In this document: in pieces, positions 24,145 to 30,902 of the stretch | How positions within the stretch are numbered: the stretch's first letter is position 1 | Layout of the letters: each line of letters opens with the position of its first letter | IMG/VR virus record: IMGVR_UViG_3300017613_000793 | Span: 1 to 64,000 of that record | Length of the DNA stretch: 64,000 bases | Source: a virus | Strand: one strand, 5' to 3' | Program-made: the position numbers and the translations under genes | Notes under the pieces: model-generated | What the model was told of the DNA's origin: nothing | Seen by the model: only the letters and a program-made list of their open reading frames with translations | The model's database searches: none

Positions 24145-25384
24145 TAACAATCTCCTTATTTATTTTAGCTTTTGTGATGATGGTCTGTTTGGTATCCTGG
24201 AACTCTTCAAACTTCTTAATGGTTGCCTTCATGGAAACCACCTGACCTTCAACCAGTCCTTGCCCACTAGAAGCAAACCAAACAAACACATGCTTCTCAT
24301 CTGTGAATTTATAGAGATGAGTGATTCCATACTGAGTATCAAAGGTTGTATGGAATACCAATTTTAAATCACTGAGGTCCACCCTGTCCTTGATTTCAGC
24401 CGGGTAGTATTCAATGGTCTGAGTCTTTTCTGCCCTCTGCTTTTTTTCCTCTATATAACCCATAGCTTTTTTGTAAGCTTCAATCATGTACCCTGCTTGT
24501 CCAACGTGGTAAGAAGGGACGGTTCCGGCTCTTGCAATATTGCGGAGAGTGAACTTAAACTCATTGTCCCAAGCTTCCTCATCAGCAATTTCTTTTGCCC
24601 ACTGGATTGCTTCTTGTGCTAAGTCTGCATCTTCCTGGTCTATGATGAAATGTTCATAATGCTTTTTAGCTGATGGTGTCTTTGCGTGCATCCAATTGAG
24701 TGCATCAACTGCAGTGGCAATACCTAAATCCTGGCTTGCCTTAGCTTTAGAAATGAATCCCTCAGCCTTAGTGATGGTTGCCACTCTGGTTAAATAATCT
24801 CCCAAATAAAACTCACCAATTTCTTCTTGGCTCCCACGGCCTAAATCCCAATCCTCTTCATTTATGCCTTCCAAGTCTTCCATGATTGCCCAATACCGTG
24901 CCAGCTTTTCAGGTGACACATGCCCAGTAAAATCTTTAACACAACTGGAACCAACCTGTCTCCAAGTTCCAAGCATGCTGTGCTGTACAAGGTAAGCTTT
25001 CCGTCTTTTACGATTGCTCAAGCAGTGCTCACACAGATGACTGTTGCCGTTGTCTTTAAGATAAAAGGAAGGGATAGTTGCATTCTTGGAAACCTTTTTA
25101 ATCAGAAGTCCAAACTCTTCAGAGAACTCAAACCGTGCTACAAAAGTCCAGCCTGAAATTACAGGTGACTCACCTTCCACGTCAATGGTAACATACGGAA
25201 CTTCTATAGTTGCCAATCCATGCTTCCAAGTTTTAATCCAAGGTTTAGACACGGTGACTTTGATTTCAGCCACGCCTATCTTGACCGCTCTGTTCTGAAG
25301 CTTCTTGATGGATTTAAGAAACCCCTTCAAACTAACTTCAGGAATTTGAAATTGATTGAGGTTGATGTCTTGGATGCTACTCAT
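24137..25384 (-). CDS. Zinc-finger protein of phage/mobile-element type
   Basis: 415 residues. Near residue 116 the sequence HLCEHCLSNRKRRKAYLV, then GSSCVKDFTGH about 25 residues later, forms a treble-clef-like finger that I know from many phage and plasmid proteins of unknown role. The N-terminal 110 residues look beta-rich, the centre helical, and the C-terminal 90 residues may form an OB-like fold (HVFVWFASSGQGLVEGQVVSM). A nucleic-acid-binding function is likely. Confidence 0.75.
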   Translation of the reverse strand: MSSIQDINLNQFQIPEVSLKGFLKSIKKLQNRAVKIGVAEIKVTVSKPWIKTWKHGLATIEVPYVTIDVEGESPVISGWTFVARFEFSEEFGLLIKKVSKNATIPSFYLKDNGNSHLCEHCLSNRKRRKAYLVQHSMLGTWRQVGSSCVKDFTGHVSPEKLARYWAIMEDLEGINEEDWDLGRGSQEEIGEFYLGDYLTRVATITKAEGFISKAKASQDLGIATAVDALNWMHAKTPSAKKHYEHFIIDQEDADLAQEAIQWAKEIADEEAWDNEFKFTLRNIARAGTVPSYHVGQAGYMIEAYKKAMGYIEEKKQRAEKTQTIEYYPAEIKDRVDLSDLKLVFHTTFDTQYGITHLYKFTDEKHVFVWFASSGQGLVEGQVVSMKATIKKFEEFQDTKQTIITKAKINKEIVNE

Positions 25385-25557
25385 ATCTGCACCTTTATTT
25401 CTACATAGACTTGGTGCATATCATTGTAATGGGTACAGAAAGCCTTGAGTCCTTTTGCCCGGTGTGCATCTAACATGTCTTGAGCAAAGTGATTATCATT
25501 TGTTTCATAAACATACCGACATTCTACCCCGGCATACCATTTGTTTTCTCTCTTCAT
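25381..25557 (-). CDS. Small hypothetical protein
   Basis: 58 residues, ATG at 25557 with TAGGAGA upstream; overlaps both neighbours by ATGA. Mixed charge, three aromatic-rich beta-like strands. Function unknown. Confidence 0.6.
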   Translation of the reverse strand: MKRENKWYAGVECRYVYETNDNHFAQDMLDAHRAKGLKAFCTHYNDMHQVYVEIKVQI

Positions 25558-26030
25558 TTTTTGTCTCCTATATTATATTCTTTCCAAGTCTTGTCCCAAA
25601 CTTCCTGGAGAAGTCTACAATTATTCCTAAGTGACTTGCTTCTGGAAAGGACAACTCTTCTGACACTACCTCTTCTCTCTTCCATACCAAGAGTCCAACC
25701 ACTGGGTGAAGTCCAGGAACCAGGAAGTAGAGCCTTGAGTGAACTGTCAGTAGTACATTTCCAACTCATGGTCTCAGTCTTGGAAACAACTCTCTCAAGT
25801 CTAACACTCTTCCAAGCCCAAGGTCTGAGTGCAAGAGCAACAAGAGCACTGGAGAGATTCATATCAGTCAGCTTCAGTTCCCAAGTTCTGTTGTTCCATT
25901 CTTCCAGTTCCTGCTCACTACTCTTCTTAGGAAGAGCACTCATTTTGGCTTGGCTCTTCATCCATCTCTTCAGTTCCTTGCTAGGCTTGCTGAGACTTTT
26001 CTTACTCATCATCCTTGCTTGCTTATTCAT
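25554..26030 (-). CDS. Basic orphan protein with CpG-free gene
   Basis: 158 residues, strongly basic (Lys/Arg/Ser/Trp rich), no recognised domain. GAGG precedes the ATG at 26030 and the stop overlaps the next gene (ATGA), so it is likely real. The DNA between 25532 and 26051 has no CG dinucleotide, unlike its neighbours, and favours AAG, AGT, ACT and AGA codons. This may mean recent acquisition or selection on sequence. The last gene read before the gene-free region, it may need its own promoter (26046-26076). Confidence 0.65.
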   Translation of the reverse strand: MNKQARMMSKKSLSKPSKELKRWMKSQAKMSALPKKSSEQELEEWNNRTWELKLTDMNLSSALVALALRPWAWKSVRLERVVSKTETMSWKCTTDSSLKALLPGSWTSPSGWTLGMEERRGSVRRVVLSRSKSLRNNCRLLQEVWDKTWKEYNIGDKK

Positions 26031-26045
26031 AATTTACCTCTACTT

Positions 26046-26076
26046 ATAATACGACTCAACAGGGTATTTTATTCAA
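26046..26076 (-). promoter_or_regulatory. Possible weak promoter
   Basis: On the minus strand TTGAAT (26071-26076) and TATTAT (26046-26051) are 19 bases apart, just before the gene starting at 26030 and just after the terminal stem of the putative ncRNA. Confidence 0.35.
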
Positions 26077-26083
26077 TATTGCC

Positions 26084-26165
26084 AAAATAAAAATAGGTTA
26101 GGAATGCCGGAGACCTTGAGCGGTCTGGTTAGAAACATACTTTTTATTTGTGGCATTCCCAACCT
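26084..26165 (-). terminator. Strong terminal stem with U-rich tract
   Basis: GGCATTCC (plus 26152-26159) pairs with GGAATGCC (26101-26108), extended outward by AACCT/AGGTT with a one-base offset, and encloses a hairpin AGACC-TTGAGC-GGTCT. Read on the minus strand the outer stem is followed at once by ATTTTTATTTT (26084-26094). This would end the transcript of the gene-free region. Confidence 0.65.
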
Positions 26166-26212
26166 TTAAAAAAATATTTATAGGAGAAAATCAGAAAGCT
26201 TAAATATATTGC

Positions 26213-26290
26213 AGGGAGTGATGGGATTGGATACCCACAACCTTCCGGGTCTGATGCCGGATGCTCTACTAGCATTTGAGCTACACTCCC
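26213..26290 (-). tRNA. Aberrant tRNA or tRNA-like element
   Basis: A 7-base acceptor stem GGGAGTG/CACTCCC, D stem GCTC/GAGC, anticodon stem TCCGG/CCGGA and T stem are present. But the anticodon loop has eight bases (CATCAGAC), the T loop eight (TATCCAAT), the D loop lacks the GG pair, and no CCA is encoded. If the first U of the loop is position 33 the anticodon would be CAG (Leu) without a long variable arm. It may be decayed, a frameshifting tRNA or a structural part of the larger RNA. Confidence 0.55.
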
Positions 26291-26528
26291 TAATCAGCAC
26301 AAGGTCTTGTCTCATAAGACTCACCTGCACTGTCCATGGCTTGTAAAAATGTGAGGAAGAGCCGGAGGTGGAACCCTTCCCCACGGAGACAAAAAAATGA
26401 TTAACAAATTTTTTAAATTAAAATTACGGTCCGGGTGTCTTGCTCCCCAGTGAAGCAAGAATTTTTTCGTAGTGTTATACCCACCACCTGGATGTTCACC
26501 CGGCAAAAATTTATCAAAGGAGTTTACT

Positions 26529-26603
26529 ATGCAAAATTATATTGACACTGTGAGACTTGGACAGACAGTTGAACATTCAGTATTCAAGTCGGCTACTCGG
26601 TGA
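26529..26603 (+). CDS. Possible 24-residue ORF on the opposite strand
   Basis: AAAGGAG (26516-26522) lies six bases before an ATG that opens 24 codons (MQNYIDTVRLG...). It is the only plus-strand reading frame with a good ribosome site noticed in the window. No plus-strand promoter is seen, and the site falls inside the putative ncRNA, so chance is quite possible. Confidence 0.15.
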   Translation: MQNYIDTVRLGQTVEHSVFKSATR

Positions 26604-27049
26604 CAACGAACTTCACAGCCACTCTATGGCTCCATCCATTGGGCTTGGATAATGACTCCAGCCTTACCATACCTAGTTTCAACTTTTTGTAACCGGGACC
26701 ACCCGGACCTTGCTCACTCACCACAGGAATGCCCTAGACAACTTGTTCCAGAACAAACGGAGTATGTGTATCTTGTAGACAATCCAAGTATTTTCGTGTG
26801 AGAAGCCGTGGCTCCAATTCATGATATGGCCTTCTCATGGTCTTGTGGGTTGCTTACGCTGAAGCTTCATAGCAGTGACCCCTCACCACGTCTGCTTCCC
26901 CAACGTTCTTGTATCAGTCACAGCACCTCAGCTATGACCCTCACACGTCTCACAGCATCCAAACAAAGACAAGGTATTAAGCCCTGTCTGTGTTATCTAC
27001 TTATTAAGTTGTCAAAGAACTCAGTCACTCAATCCTGGTGACCATTATC

Positions 27050-27079
27050 AGTTTACCAAAAAACTATTTCTCTTGTCAA
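27050..27079 (-). promoter_or_regulatory. Promoter for the gene-free RNA region
   Basis: On the minus strand TTGACA (27074-27079), 18 bases, TAAACT (27050-27055), preceded by TGG. The -35 lies in the last codons of the sigma-like gene and the -10 includes its stop. Downstream comes a hairpin and then no gene for almost 1 kb. Confidence 0.65.
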
Positions 27080-27847
27080 GCACTTTTTTATAAAAGAACT
27101 AAATCTAAATCTATCTGTTGATTCTCTATTAATAGTAATGTCCCAATTCTTTTTTGGAACCATCTTCTTTACTTTCTTATAACACTTACTCTGACTCCAA
27201 TAATGAACTTCAACCTCTTCCATTTTAATTGATTCAGGTTCAAGTTCAGGTTCAACCCATTCTTCTTTTGGCCTTAATGTAATTTCCTTTTTATAACAGT
27301 TGTTTTGATTCCAATAATGAACCTCAACTTGTTCCATGGTCTCATCTAAATCCTGTGAAGGTTTTGATTTTGGTACAAACTTGTCTCTGATGTTTCGTAT
27401 TATCTGAGCAGTCCATCGTTGACTATACCCTAAAACTTTTCCAGCTTCCTCTGTGGACATACCATCAAACACAACCAACTGAACTAAACGCCTTTGCTTT
27501 GGTGTCAACTTGTCTAACAAGTTTTGTTTCTGTTGGAACAATTGTTTAAACTCAAATATATCCATAGGAGTTTTTTTATCTTGCGTATCTTTAAAAAATG
27601 CTTTCTCATGGTCCAACAATCTTCTTTGTTGGTATTTCCATCTAATATGGTCCACCACTGCCCGGTCTGCAATTGTGTAAGCATAAGTTTCAAGAGTGCT
27701 CCTACCCTCAAACTTATCCAACGCCTCAACCAATCTCACATATGCATCAGATATAACATCTTCAATAACTTGGTGTGGTCTACCTGCAAGTTTACCATAA
27801 ATATGCCCACGCATTTTCTGTAGAACCTTATCTGAAATTTCAAACAT
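27053..27847 (-). CDS. Sigma-70-family-like factor with duplicated C-terminal motif
   Basis: 264 residues from ATG 27847 (AAGG seven bases upstream; ATG 27853 is an alternative). Region 2 is seen at about residues 22-80 (VISDAYVRLVEALDKF...TLETYAYTIADRAVVDHIR) and region 4 at about 110-160 (LTPKQRRLVQLVVFDGMSTEEAGKVLGYSQ). The tail holds two copies of a 27-residue unit, VEVHYWxQxxCYKK...PKxxW, not found in sigma factors I know. It may direct late transcription, since no host-like promoter is found in the structural region. Confidence 0.8.
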   Translation of the reverse strand: MFEISDKVLQKMRGHIYGKLAGRPHQVIEDVISDAYVRLVEALDKFEGRSTLETYAYTIADRAVVDHIRWKYQQRRLLDHEKAFFKDTQDKKTPMDIFEFKQLFQQKQNLLDKLTPKQRRLVQLVVFDGMSTEEAGKVLGYSQRWTAQIIRNIRDKFVPKSKPSQDLDETMEQVEVHYWNQNNCYKKEITLRPKEEWVEPELEPESIKMEEVEVHYWSQSKCYKKVKKMVPKKNWDITINRESTDRFRFSSFIKKCLTREIVFW

Positions 27848-27868
27848 ACTCATGCCTTGAAATTTTTT

Positions 27869-27944
27869 TGGAGCGTCCTGTCAGATTTGAACTGACACCC
27901 TCAGGTTGGAAGCCTGGAATGCTACCGTTAAACACCAAGGACGC
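27869..27944 (-). tRNA. tRNA-Gly (TCC)
   Basis: Acceptor GCGTCCT/AGGACGC, anticodon loop CTTCCAA, T loop TTCAAAT, encoded CCA. The top pair of the anticodon stem is a C-A mismatch and the D arm is weak, but the overall cloverleaf is clear. It reads GGA (and perhaps other GGN). Last tRNA of the cluster, 16 bases before the sigma-like gene. Confidence 0.9.
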
Positions 27945-27945
27945 T

Positions 27946-28019
27946 TGGCACTGACTGTGGGATTTGAACCCCTTCTCCCGGTAGACAGCCGGGTGTGTTA
28001 CCATTACACTACAGCCAGT
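27946..28019 (-). tRNA. tRNA-Asp (GTC)
   Basis: Acceptor ACTGGCT/AGTCAGT with one G-T pair, anticodon stem CCCGG/CCGGG with loop CTGTCTA, discriminator G as expected for aspartate, encoded CCA. The T stem has two mismatches and three bases instead of two join acceptor and D stem, so it is somewhat degenerate. Confidence 0.82.
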
Positions 28020-28022
28020 GTT

Positions 28023-28098
28023 TGGCAGGTCCGTCTGGATTTGAACCAGAGGCCACGGTTTTGGAGACCGTGATGTTAAGCCACTACACCACAGACCT
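28023..28098 (-). tRNA. tRNA-Trp (CCA)
   Basis: Acceptor AGGTCTG/CGGACCT, anticodon loop CTCCAAA, T arm TCTGG-TTCAAAT-CCAGA, discriminator G and encoded CCA. A complete cloverleaf. Confidence 0.95.
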
Positions 28099-28101
28099 GT
28101 G

Positions 28102-28174
28102 CGGAGCATAGGGGAATTGAACCCACTAATACAAGGTTGAAAGCCTTGTGTCCTAACCATTAGACTAATGCTCC
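28102..28174 (-). tRNA. tRNA-Glu (TTC)
   Basis: Acceptor GGAGCAT/ATGCTCC, anticodon stem CAAGG/CCTTG with loop CTTTCAA, discriminator G. CCA is not encoded, unlike in its neighbours. Confidence 0.95.
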
Positions 28175-28175
28175 A

Positions 28176-28252
28176 TGGTGGAGACGGTGGGACTTGAACC
28201 CACAACTTCCTGCTTGCAAAGCAGGTGCTCTCCCAAATTGAGCTACATCCCC
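28176..28252 (-). tRNA. tRNA-Ala (TGC)
   Basis: Acceptor GGGGATG/CGTCTCC (two G-T pairs), anticodon stem CCTGC/GCAGG with loop TTTGCAA, discriminator A and encoded CCA. The G3-U70 identity pair for alanine is present (third pair is G-T). Confidence 0.95.
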
Positions 28253-28263
28253 AAAAATATTAT

Positions 28264-28338
28264 TGGAGGGTTGGAGTGGATTTGAACCACAATCTTCCGA
28301 GTTCACAGCCCGGTGCTCTACCTTTGAACTACCAACCC
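28264..28338 (-). tRNA. tRNA-His (GTG)
   Basis: Acceptor GGGTTGG/CCAACCC, anticodon loop CTGTGAA, T loop TTCAAAT, encoded CCA. The base before position 1 is T and the discriminator is T, so the usual histidine identity pair G(-1):C73 is not encoded. Confidence 0.93.
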
Positions 28339-28340
28339 AT

Positions 28341-28416
28341 TGGTGGGAAAGACAAGACTTGAACTTGCAACCCCTGGCTCCCAAAGCCAGTGCTCTACCA
28401 ATTGAGCCACTTTCCC
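28341..28416 (-). tRNA. tRNA-Pro (TGG)
   Basis: Acceptor GGGAAAG/CTTTCCC, anticodon stem CTGGC/GCCAG with loop TTTGGGA, discriminator A, encoded CCA. A complete cloverleaf. Confidence 0.95.
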
Positions 28417-28419
28417 TGT

Positions 28420-28494
28420 TGGCTGTGGTGGATAGATTTGAACTATCAACACCCTGTTTAACAGACAGGTGCTCTACCATTGAGCTACACCACA
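28420..28494 (-). tRNA. tRNA-Asn (GTT)
   Basis: Acceptor TGTGGTG/CACCACA, anticodon stem CCTGT/ACAGG with loop CTGTTAA, T arm GATAG-TTCAAAT-CTATC, discriminator G, encoded CCA. First tRNA of the cluster, about 60 bases after the promoter at 28562. Confidence 0.95.
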
Positions 28495-28561
28495 ATCCGG
28501 CAGTTTTACTCATTAAAATGCTCCACATAAATGAAGCGTTAGCCACTCTTTCCATGTTTCT

Positions 28562-28590
28562 ATTTTAACACAAAACTGGTGTTTCATCAA
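28562..28590 (-). promoter_or_regulatory. Promoter of the tRNA operon
   Basis: On the minus strand TTGATG (28585-28590), 17 bases, TAAAAT (28562-28567), with TG one base before the -10. The -35 overlaps the stop of the preceding gene. It drives the eight tRNAs and the sigma-like gene. Confidence 0.65.
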
Positions 28591-28793
28591 CTCCACTGAC
28601 CACCACGCTCATATCTTTTTACTGCTTTAATCTGTGCTACACGTTCACCAAGAACTTCAGACACAGCTTCAAGCATTGCAGTATCCAAAGTATCCAGTTC
28701 TACTATCTTCTCCAACACTTCTACAATGTCAAGCAAGTCATCAGTGTTAAGCCGTCTGCAATGAGTTAAATAAATTAACTTTACTGATTTCAT
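28587..28793 (-). CDS. Small helical protein
   Basis: 68 residues, helical and leucine-rich (DLLDIVEVLEKIVELDTLDTAML), with a basic, tryptophan-ended tail. The start overlaps the stop of the cysteine-rich gene before it. Function unknown. Confidence 0.6.
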   Translation of the reverse strand: MKSVKLIYLTHCRRLNTDDLLDIVEVLEKIVELDTLDTAMLEAVSEVLGERVAQIKAVKRYERGGQWS

Positions 28794-28927
28794 TTTACAC
28801 TCCTATATTTATTTAATGGACAGCATGTGTGACAGTCAAATGTTCTAGTGATATTACCATCTGTGTCACGCTCTGTGCCACTCCATTTAGCTGTACAAGG
28901 GTCCGGGCAGGTCCACTTCTTTTTCAT
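28790..28927 (-). CDS. Cysteine-rich small protein
   Basis: 45 residues from ATG 28927 with five cysteines (CPDPC, then CHTCC) that could form one zinc site. The frame is open further upstream to just after the previous stop at 28975, but without a normal start codon. The stop overlaps the next ATG (ATGA). Function unknown. Confidence 0.6.
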   Translation of the reverse strand: MKKKWTCPDPCTAKWSGTERDTDGNITRTFDCHTCCPLNKYRSVK

Positions 28928-28974
28928 GGACTGAGCCACATTTGTGGACCACTTAGGACGCTTCTTTGGTATTA

Positions 28975-29487
28975 TTAGCTACCTTGTTTTTCCAACTTCT
29001 CAATAACTTCCATCTTGTCAAAAAGCAGTACCTTCAATTCCTGGATTCTGGATGTTAATTTAGCAACCCTCTTTGATGTGATATTCAACTTGGCGTTCTT
29101 TTCATTATACTCTTCCTGGCAGTTGTGTAACTCTTCCCGGAGTTCTGTCTTCTCTAACTGCAACCGCTCCACATCCTTCTCCACCAAATTCAGCCTTTCA
29201 AGTCCCACAGTCGTTGCTTCAAGCTTCTTACTGATGTCGTCTACAGCCTTTTGTAAATCTTTCTTTATCCGGGTCTCATCTTCTAACCTACTTTCCAAGC
29301 TCCTGATTTTACCACGACTTTCTTCATGTCCATAAATGATTTGACGTATGTCCGGTCCAAGGTCATCCAGAATCTGACGCTCAACATAGTGCATCATGTT
29401 TCCAAACATGTTATCCAGATAACCCCCCTTTTCAATCCGGCCTAAGAACAACTTAAATTGTTTAATCTCTTCCGCTTTACTTTTCAT
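28975..29487 (-). CDS. Coiled-coil protein
   Basis: 170 residues from ATG 29487, chosen for the AAAGGAG six bases upstream; an in-frame extension to 29559 lacks a site. Residues 55-168 are an almost unbroken heptad coiled coil (SLESRLEDETRIKKDLQKAV, ...). No catalytic motif. It may be a structural or adaptor protein made before the tRNA operon. Confidence 0.7.
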   Translation of the reverse strand: MKSKAEEIKQFKLFLGRIEKGGYLDNMFGNMMHYVERQILDDLGPDIRQIIYGHEESRGKIRSLESRLEDETRIKKDLQKAVDDISKKLEATTVGLERLNLVEKDVERLQLEKTELREELHNCQEEYNEKNAKLNITSKRVAKLTSRIQELKVLLFDKMEVIEKLEKQGS

Positions 29488-29497
29488 TTTTTCTCCT

Positions 29498-29671
29498 TTA
29501 ATATAATTCGTTACCAACCAATTTCCAAACATAAAAAGTGTTGTCATGAATCCTGACATCCCTCACGCCCTCTTTCATCAAATCATACTGCTCACACAAG
29601 AATGTCAGACTTGCTTCATCACCATAAATCTTTTTCCACTTTTTAACAAACTTAACTTTACTACCCTTCAT
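29498..29671 (-). CDS. Small hypothetical protein
   Basis: 57 residues, basic at the start (KVKFVKKWKKIYG) and beta-like at the end (VRDVRIHDNTFYVWKLV). AGGAG precedes the ATG at 29671. Function unknown. Confidence 0.6.
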   Translation of the reverse strand: MKGSKVKFVKKWKKIYGDEASLTFLCEQYDLMKEGVRDVRIHDNTFYVWKLVGNELY

Positions 29672-29672
29672 C

Positions 29673-29837
29673 TTATTTACTCTCCTTTCCGCTTACGATA
29701 CGGAACGCTTTTTCGCTTGCAGAATCTTTATCCATACCGTCAGCAATAAACTCCTGCATGAGTTTCCAGTGACGGTCCAATCGGTTCTCAATATTTTTCA
29801 GTTCACGTTTGCCTGGACGTAGGTTACCTAGAGCCAT
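29673..29837 (-). CDS. Small basic protein
   Basis: 54 residues from ATG 29837, with GAGGAG upstream; the frame extends to 29894 but without a better start. Sequence RPGKRELKNIENRLDRHWKL is helical and basic. Function unknown. Confidence 0.6.
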   Translation of the reverse strand: MALGNLRPGKRELKNIENRLDRHWKLMQEFIADGMDKDSASEKAFRIVSGKESK

Positions 29838-29970
29838 TGTTTTTCTCCTCTTCATCAACAGGTTCGTGCTTGCAAAAATCTTCCGGCCTAACACACACCA
29901 TGTCTTCTATTAAGTAATGCTCACACTTGTGCCACAGACACAAGGTGTTATCCTTCAAGTTGTATGCCAT
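29824..29970 (-). CDS. Cysteine/histidine-rich small protein
   Basis: 48 residues with four cysteines and three histidines (CLWHKCEHY ... CVRPEDFCKHE), a likely zinc-bound mini-domain. Start and stop overlap both neighbours. Function unknown. Confidence 0.6.
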   Translation of the reverse strand: MAYNLKDNTLCLWHKCEHYLIEDMVCVRPEDFCKHEPVDEEEKNNGSR

Positions 29971-30902
29971 CATTTTTTACTCCCGGCACACTTGGCAATC
30001 TGCTTGAGCATTTTGTCAGCCGTGCTCATAACCTTCTCAGCACTACGCTCTATCTTCTCAGCATTACCCTTCCAGTGAGCAATGTAATCTGCAGAACCTT
30101 CAAGTTCATCAATCCCAACACAAGCACACACTAAGTAAGCTGTGGCCTGTGCTTCCAGTTCTACTATCTCACGGACCTCACGTCCATCCACACCCTCAAA
30201 CCGGGCAGTACGTTTGGCCTTGTCCGTGTGGCCTAACATGTGATGAGCAATCTCATGAAACAAACTAGCACATTCCTGAGCTTTGTTTTTCCGTCTTGCC
30301 ACAGCAACCCTATTAGAATCATGGTAAGCCTTACCATCTGAAATAGCTTCAACCATCTCCACTTCATACTCAGGAAAACATTTGGACATGCCGTCAACCG
30401 TGAACTCTCTTCCTTCAAACTTAGAAGAGTTCATACCAATATCCAGGTCCGGTCCTTCAGTCTGTGCAACATCATAAACTGGTACAGAAAAAAACCACAC
30501 AAGACGGTCACGGTCAACCGTGGTCAACTTATAGTTTCCATCCTCTTCCTTAATCCGATGTCCTTCCTCATCCCTAGCATAGACAGTAACCTTTTCCTTC
30601 TTGAACTGAGGTGCTAAAATCCACTGAGCTTTGTAAGTCTCAGAAGGTTTAACTTTCCGTTTGTGTTTTTTCAACCACGTACCACGTCCGGCACACAAAG
30701 AAGCCTTTCTGTTCTGAAGCAGAATGAGCAGGTTGTTCCTAAAGGAATAAGAATGAAAGCCTGTTCTCCACTGTCCGGCAAACTTCTTGAGTTGTTCTGG
30801 TGACCGAATGATAACCCTCATCAAATCCTTCAGCTTCTCTTCAAGAATCTTAGTCCGTTCTCTAGCTGACATACCTTCATATTCTTTTGTTTTGGTCATC
30901 AT
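29970..30902 (-). CDS. ArdC-like antirestriction protein / zincin
   Basis: 310 residues. The N-terminal 100 residues follow the ArdC ssDNA-binding domain (WRTGFHSYSFRNNLLILLQNR ... GRGTWLKKHKRKVKP ... ILAP). The C-terminal part has a metallopeptidase motif HEIAHHMLGH (H216, E217, H220) and a downstream helix with E-LEAQATAYLV that supplies the third ligand. ArdC-type proteins protect incoming DNA against restriction. Placement in an operon of small genes behind the 31439 promoter fits early expression. Confidence 0.87.
   Translation of the reverse strand: MMTKTKEYEGMSARERTKILEEKLKDLMRVIIRSPEQLKKFAGQWRTGFHSYSFRNNLLILLQNRKASLCAGRGTWLKKHKRKVKPSETYKAQWILAPQFKKEKVTVYARDEEGHRIKEEDGNYKLTTVDRDRLVWFFSVPVYDVAQTEGPDLDIGMNSSKFEGREFTVDGMSKCFPEYEVEMVEAISDGKAYHDSNRVAVARRKNKAQECASLFHEIAHHMLGHTDKAKRTARFEGVDGREVREIVELEAQATAYLVCACVGIDELEGSADYIAHWKGNAEKIERSAEKVMSTADKMLKQIAKCAGSKK

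Larger units (their letters stand above)
26090..27043 (-). ncRNA. Candidate large structured non-coding RNA (GOLLD/ROOL-like)
   Basis: Nearly 1 kb without a credible gene, headed by its own promoter (27050-27079) and closed by a stem plus U tract. Many local stems are visible: GTCAC/GTGAC at 27024-27042, AGACA/TGTCT near 26967, GTCAcAGC/GCTaTGAC at 26917-26938, TGAGAAG/CTTCTCA near 26799-26839, CCGGG-ACCA-CCCGG at 26694, GACTTG/CAAGTC around 26553-26589, a 7-base pair CCGGGTG/CACCCGG enclosing TCTTGCT/AGCAAGA at 26431-26503, and GTG-GGAAG/CTTCC-CAC near 26351-26384. Near the 3' end lies an aberrant tRNA. Large RNAs such as GOLLD and ROOL occur in phages beside tRNA clusters. Class membership is inferred, not shown. 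Confidence 0.55.

Noticed and set aside
25480-26049. 189-residue plus-strand reading frame
   Set aside because: It is the complement of the better-supported minus gene 25554-26030, has no ribosome site, and starts with low-complexity hydrophobic sequence that follows from the opposite strand.
27003-27022. rRNA-leader boxA antitermination site or rRNA fragment
   Set aside because: The minus-strand GTTCTTTGACAAC resembles boxA regions of rRNA operons, but no rRNA sequence follows. Kept only as a note that it might affect elongation of the large RNA.
27013-27035. Second promoter using TTGACA near 27010-27015
   Set aside because: No acceptable -10 element occurs 16-19 bases downstream.
28160-28555. 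131-residue minus-strand reading frame through the tRNA cluster
   Set aside because: It runs across five tRNA genes; the tRNA folds explain the sequence.
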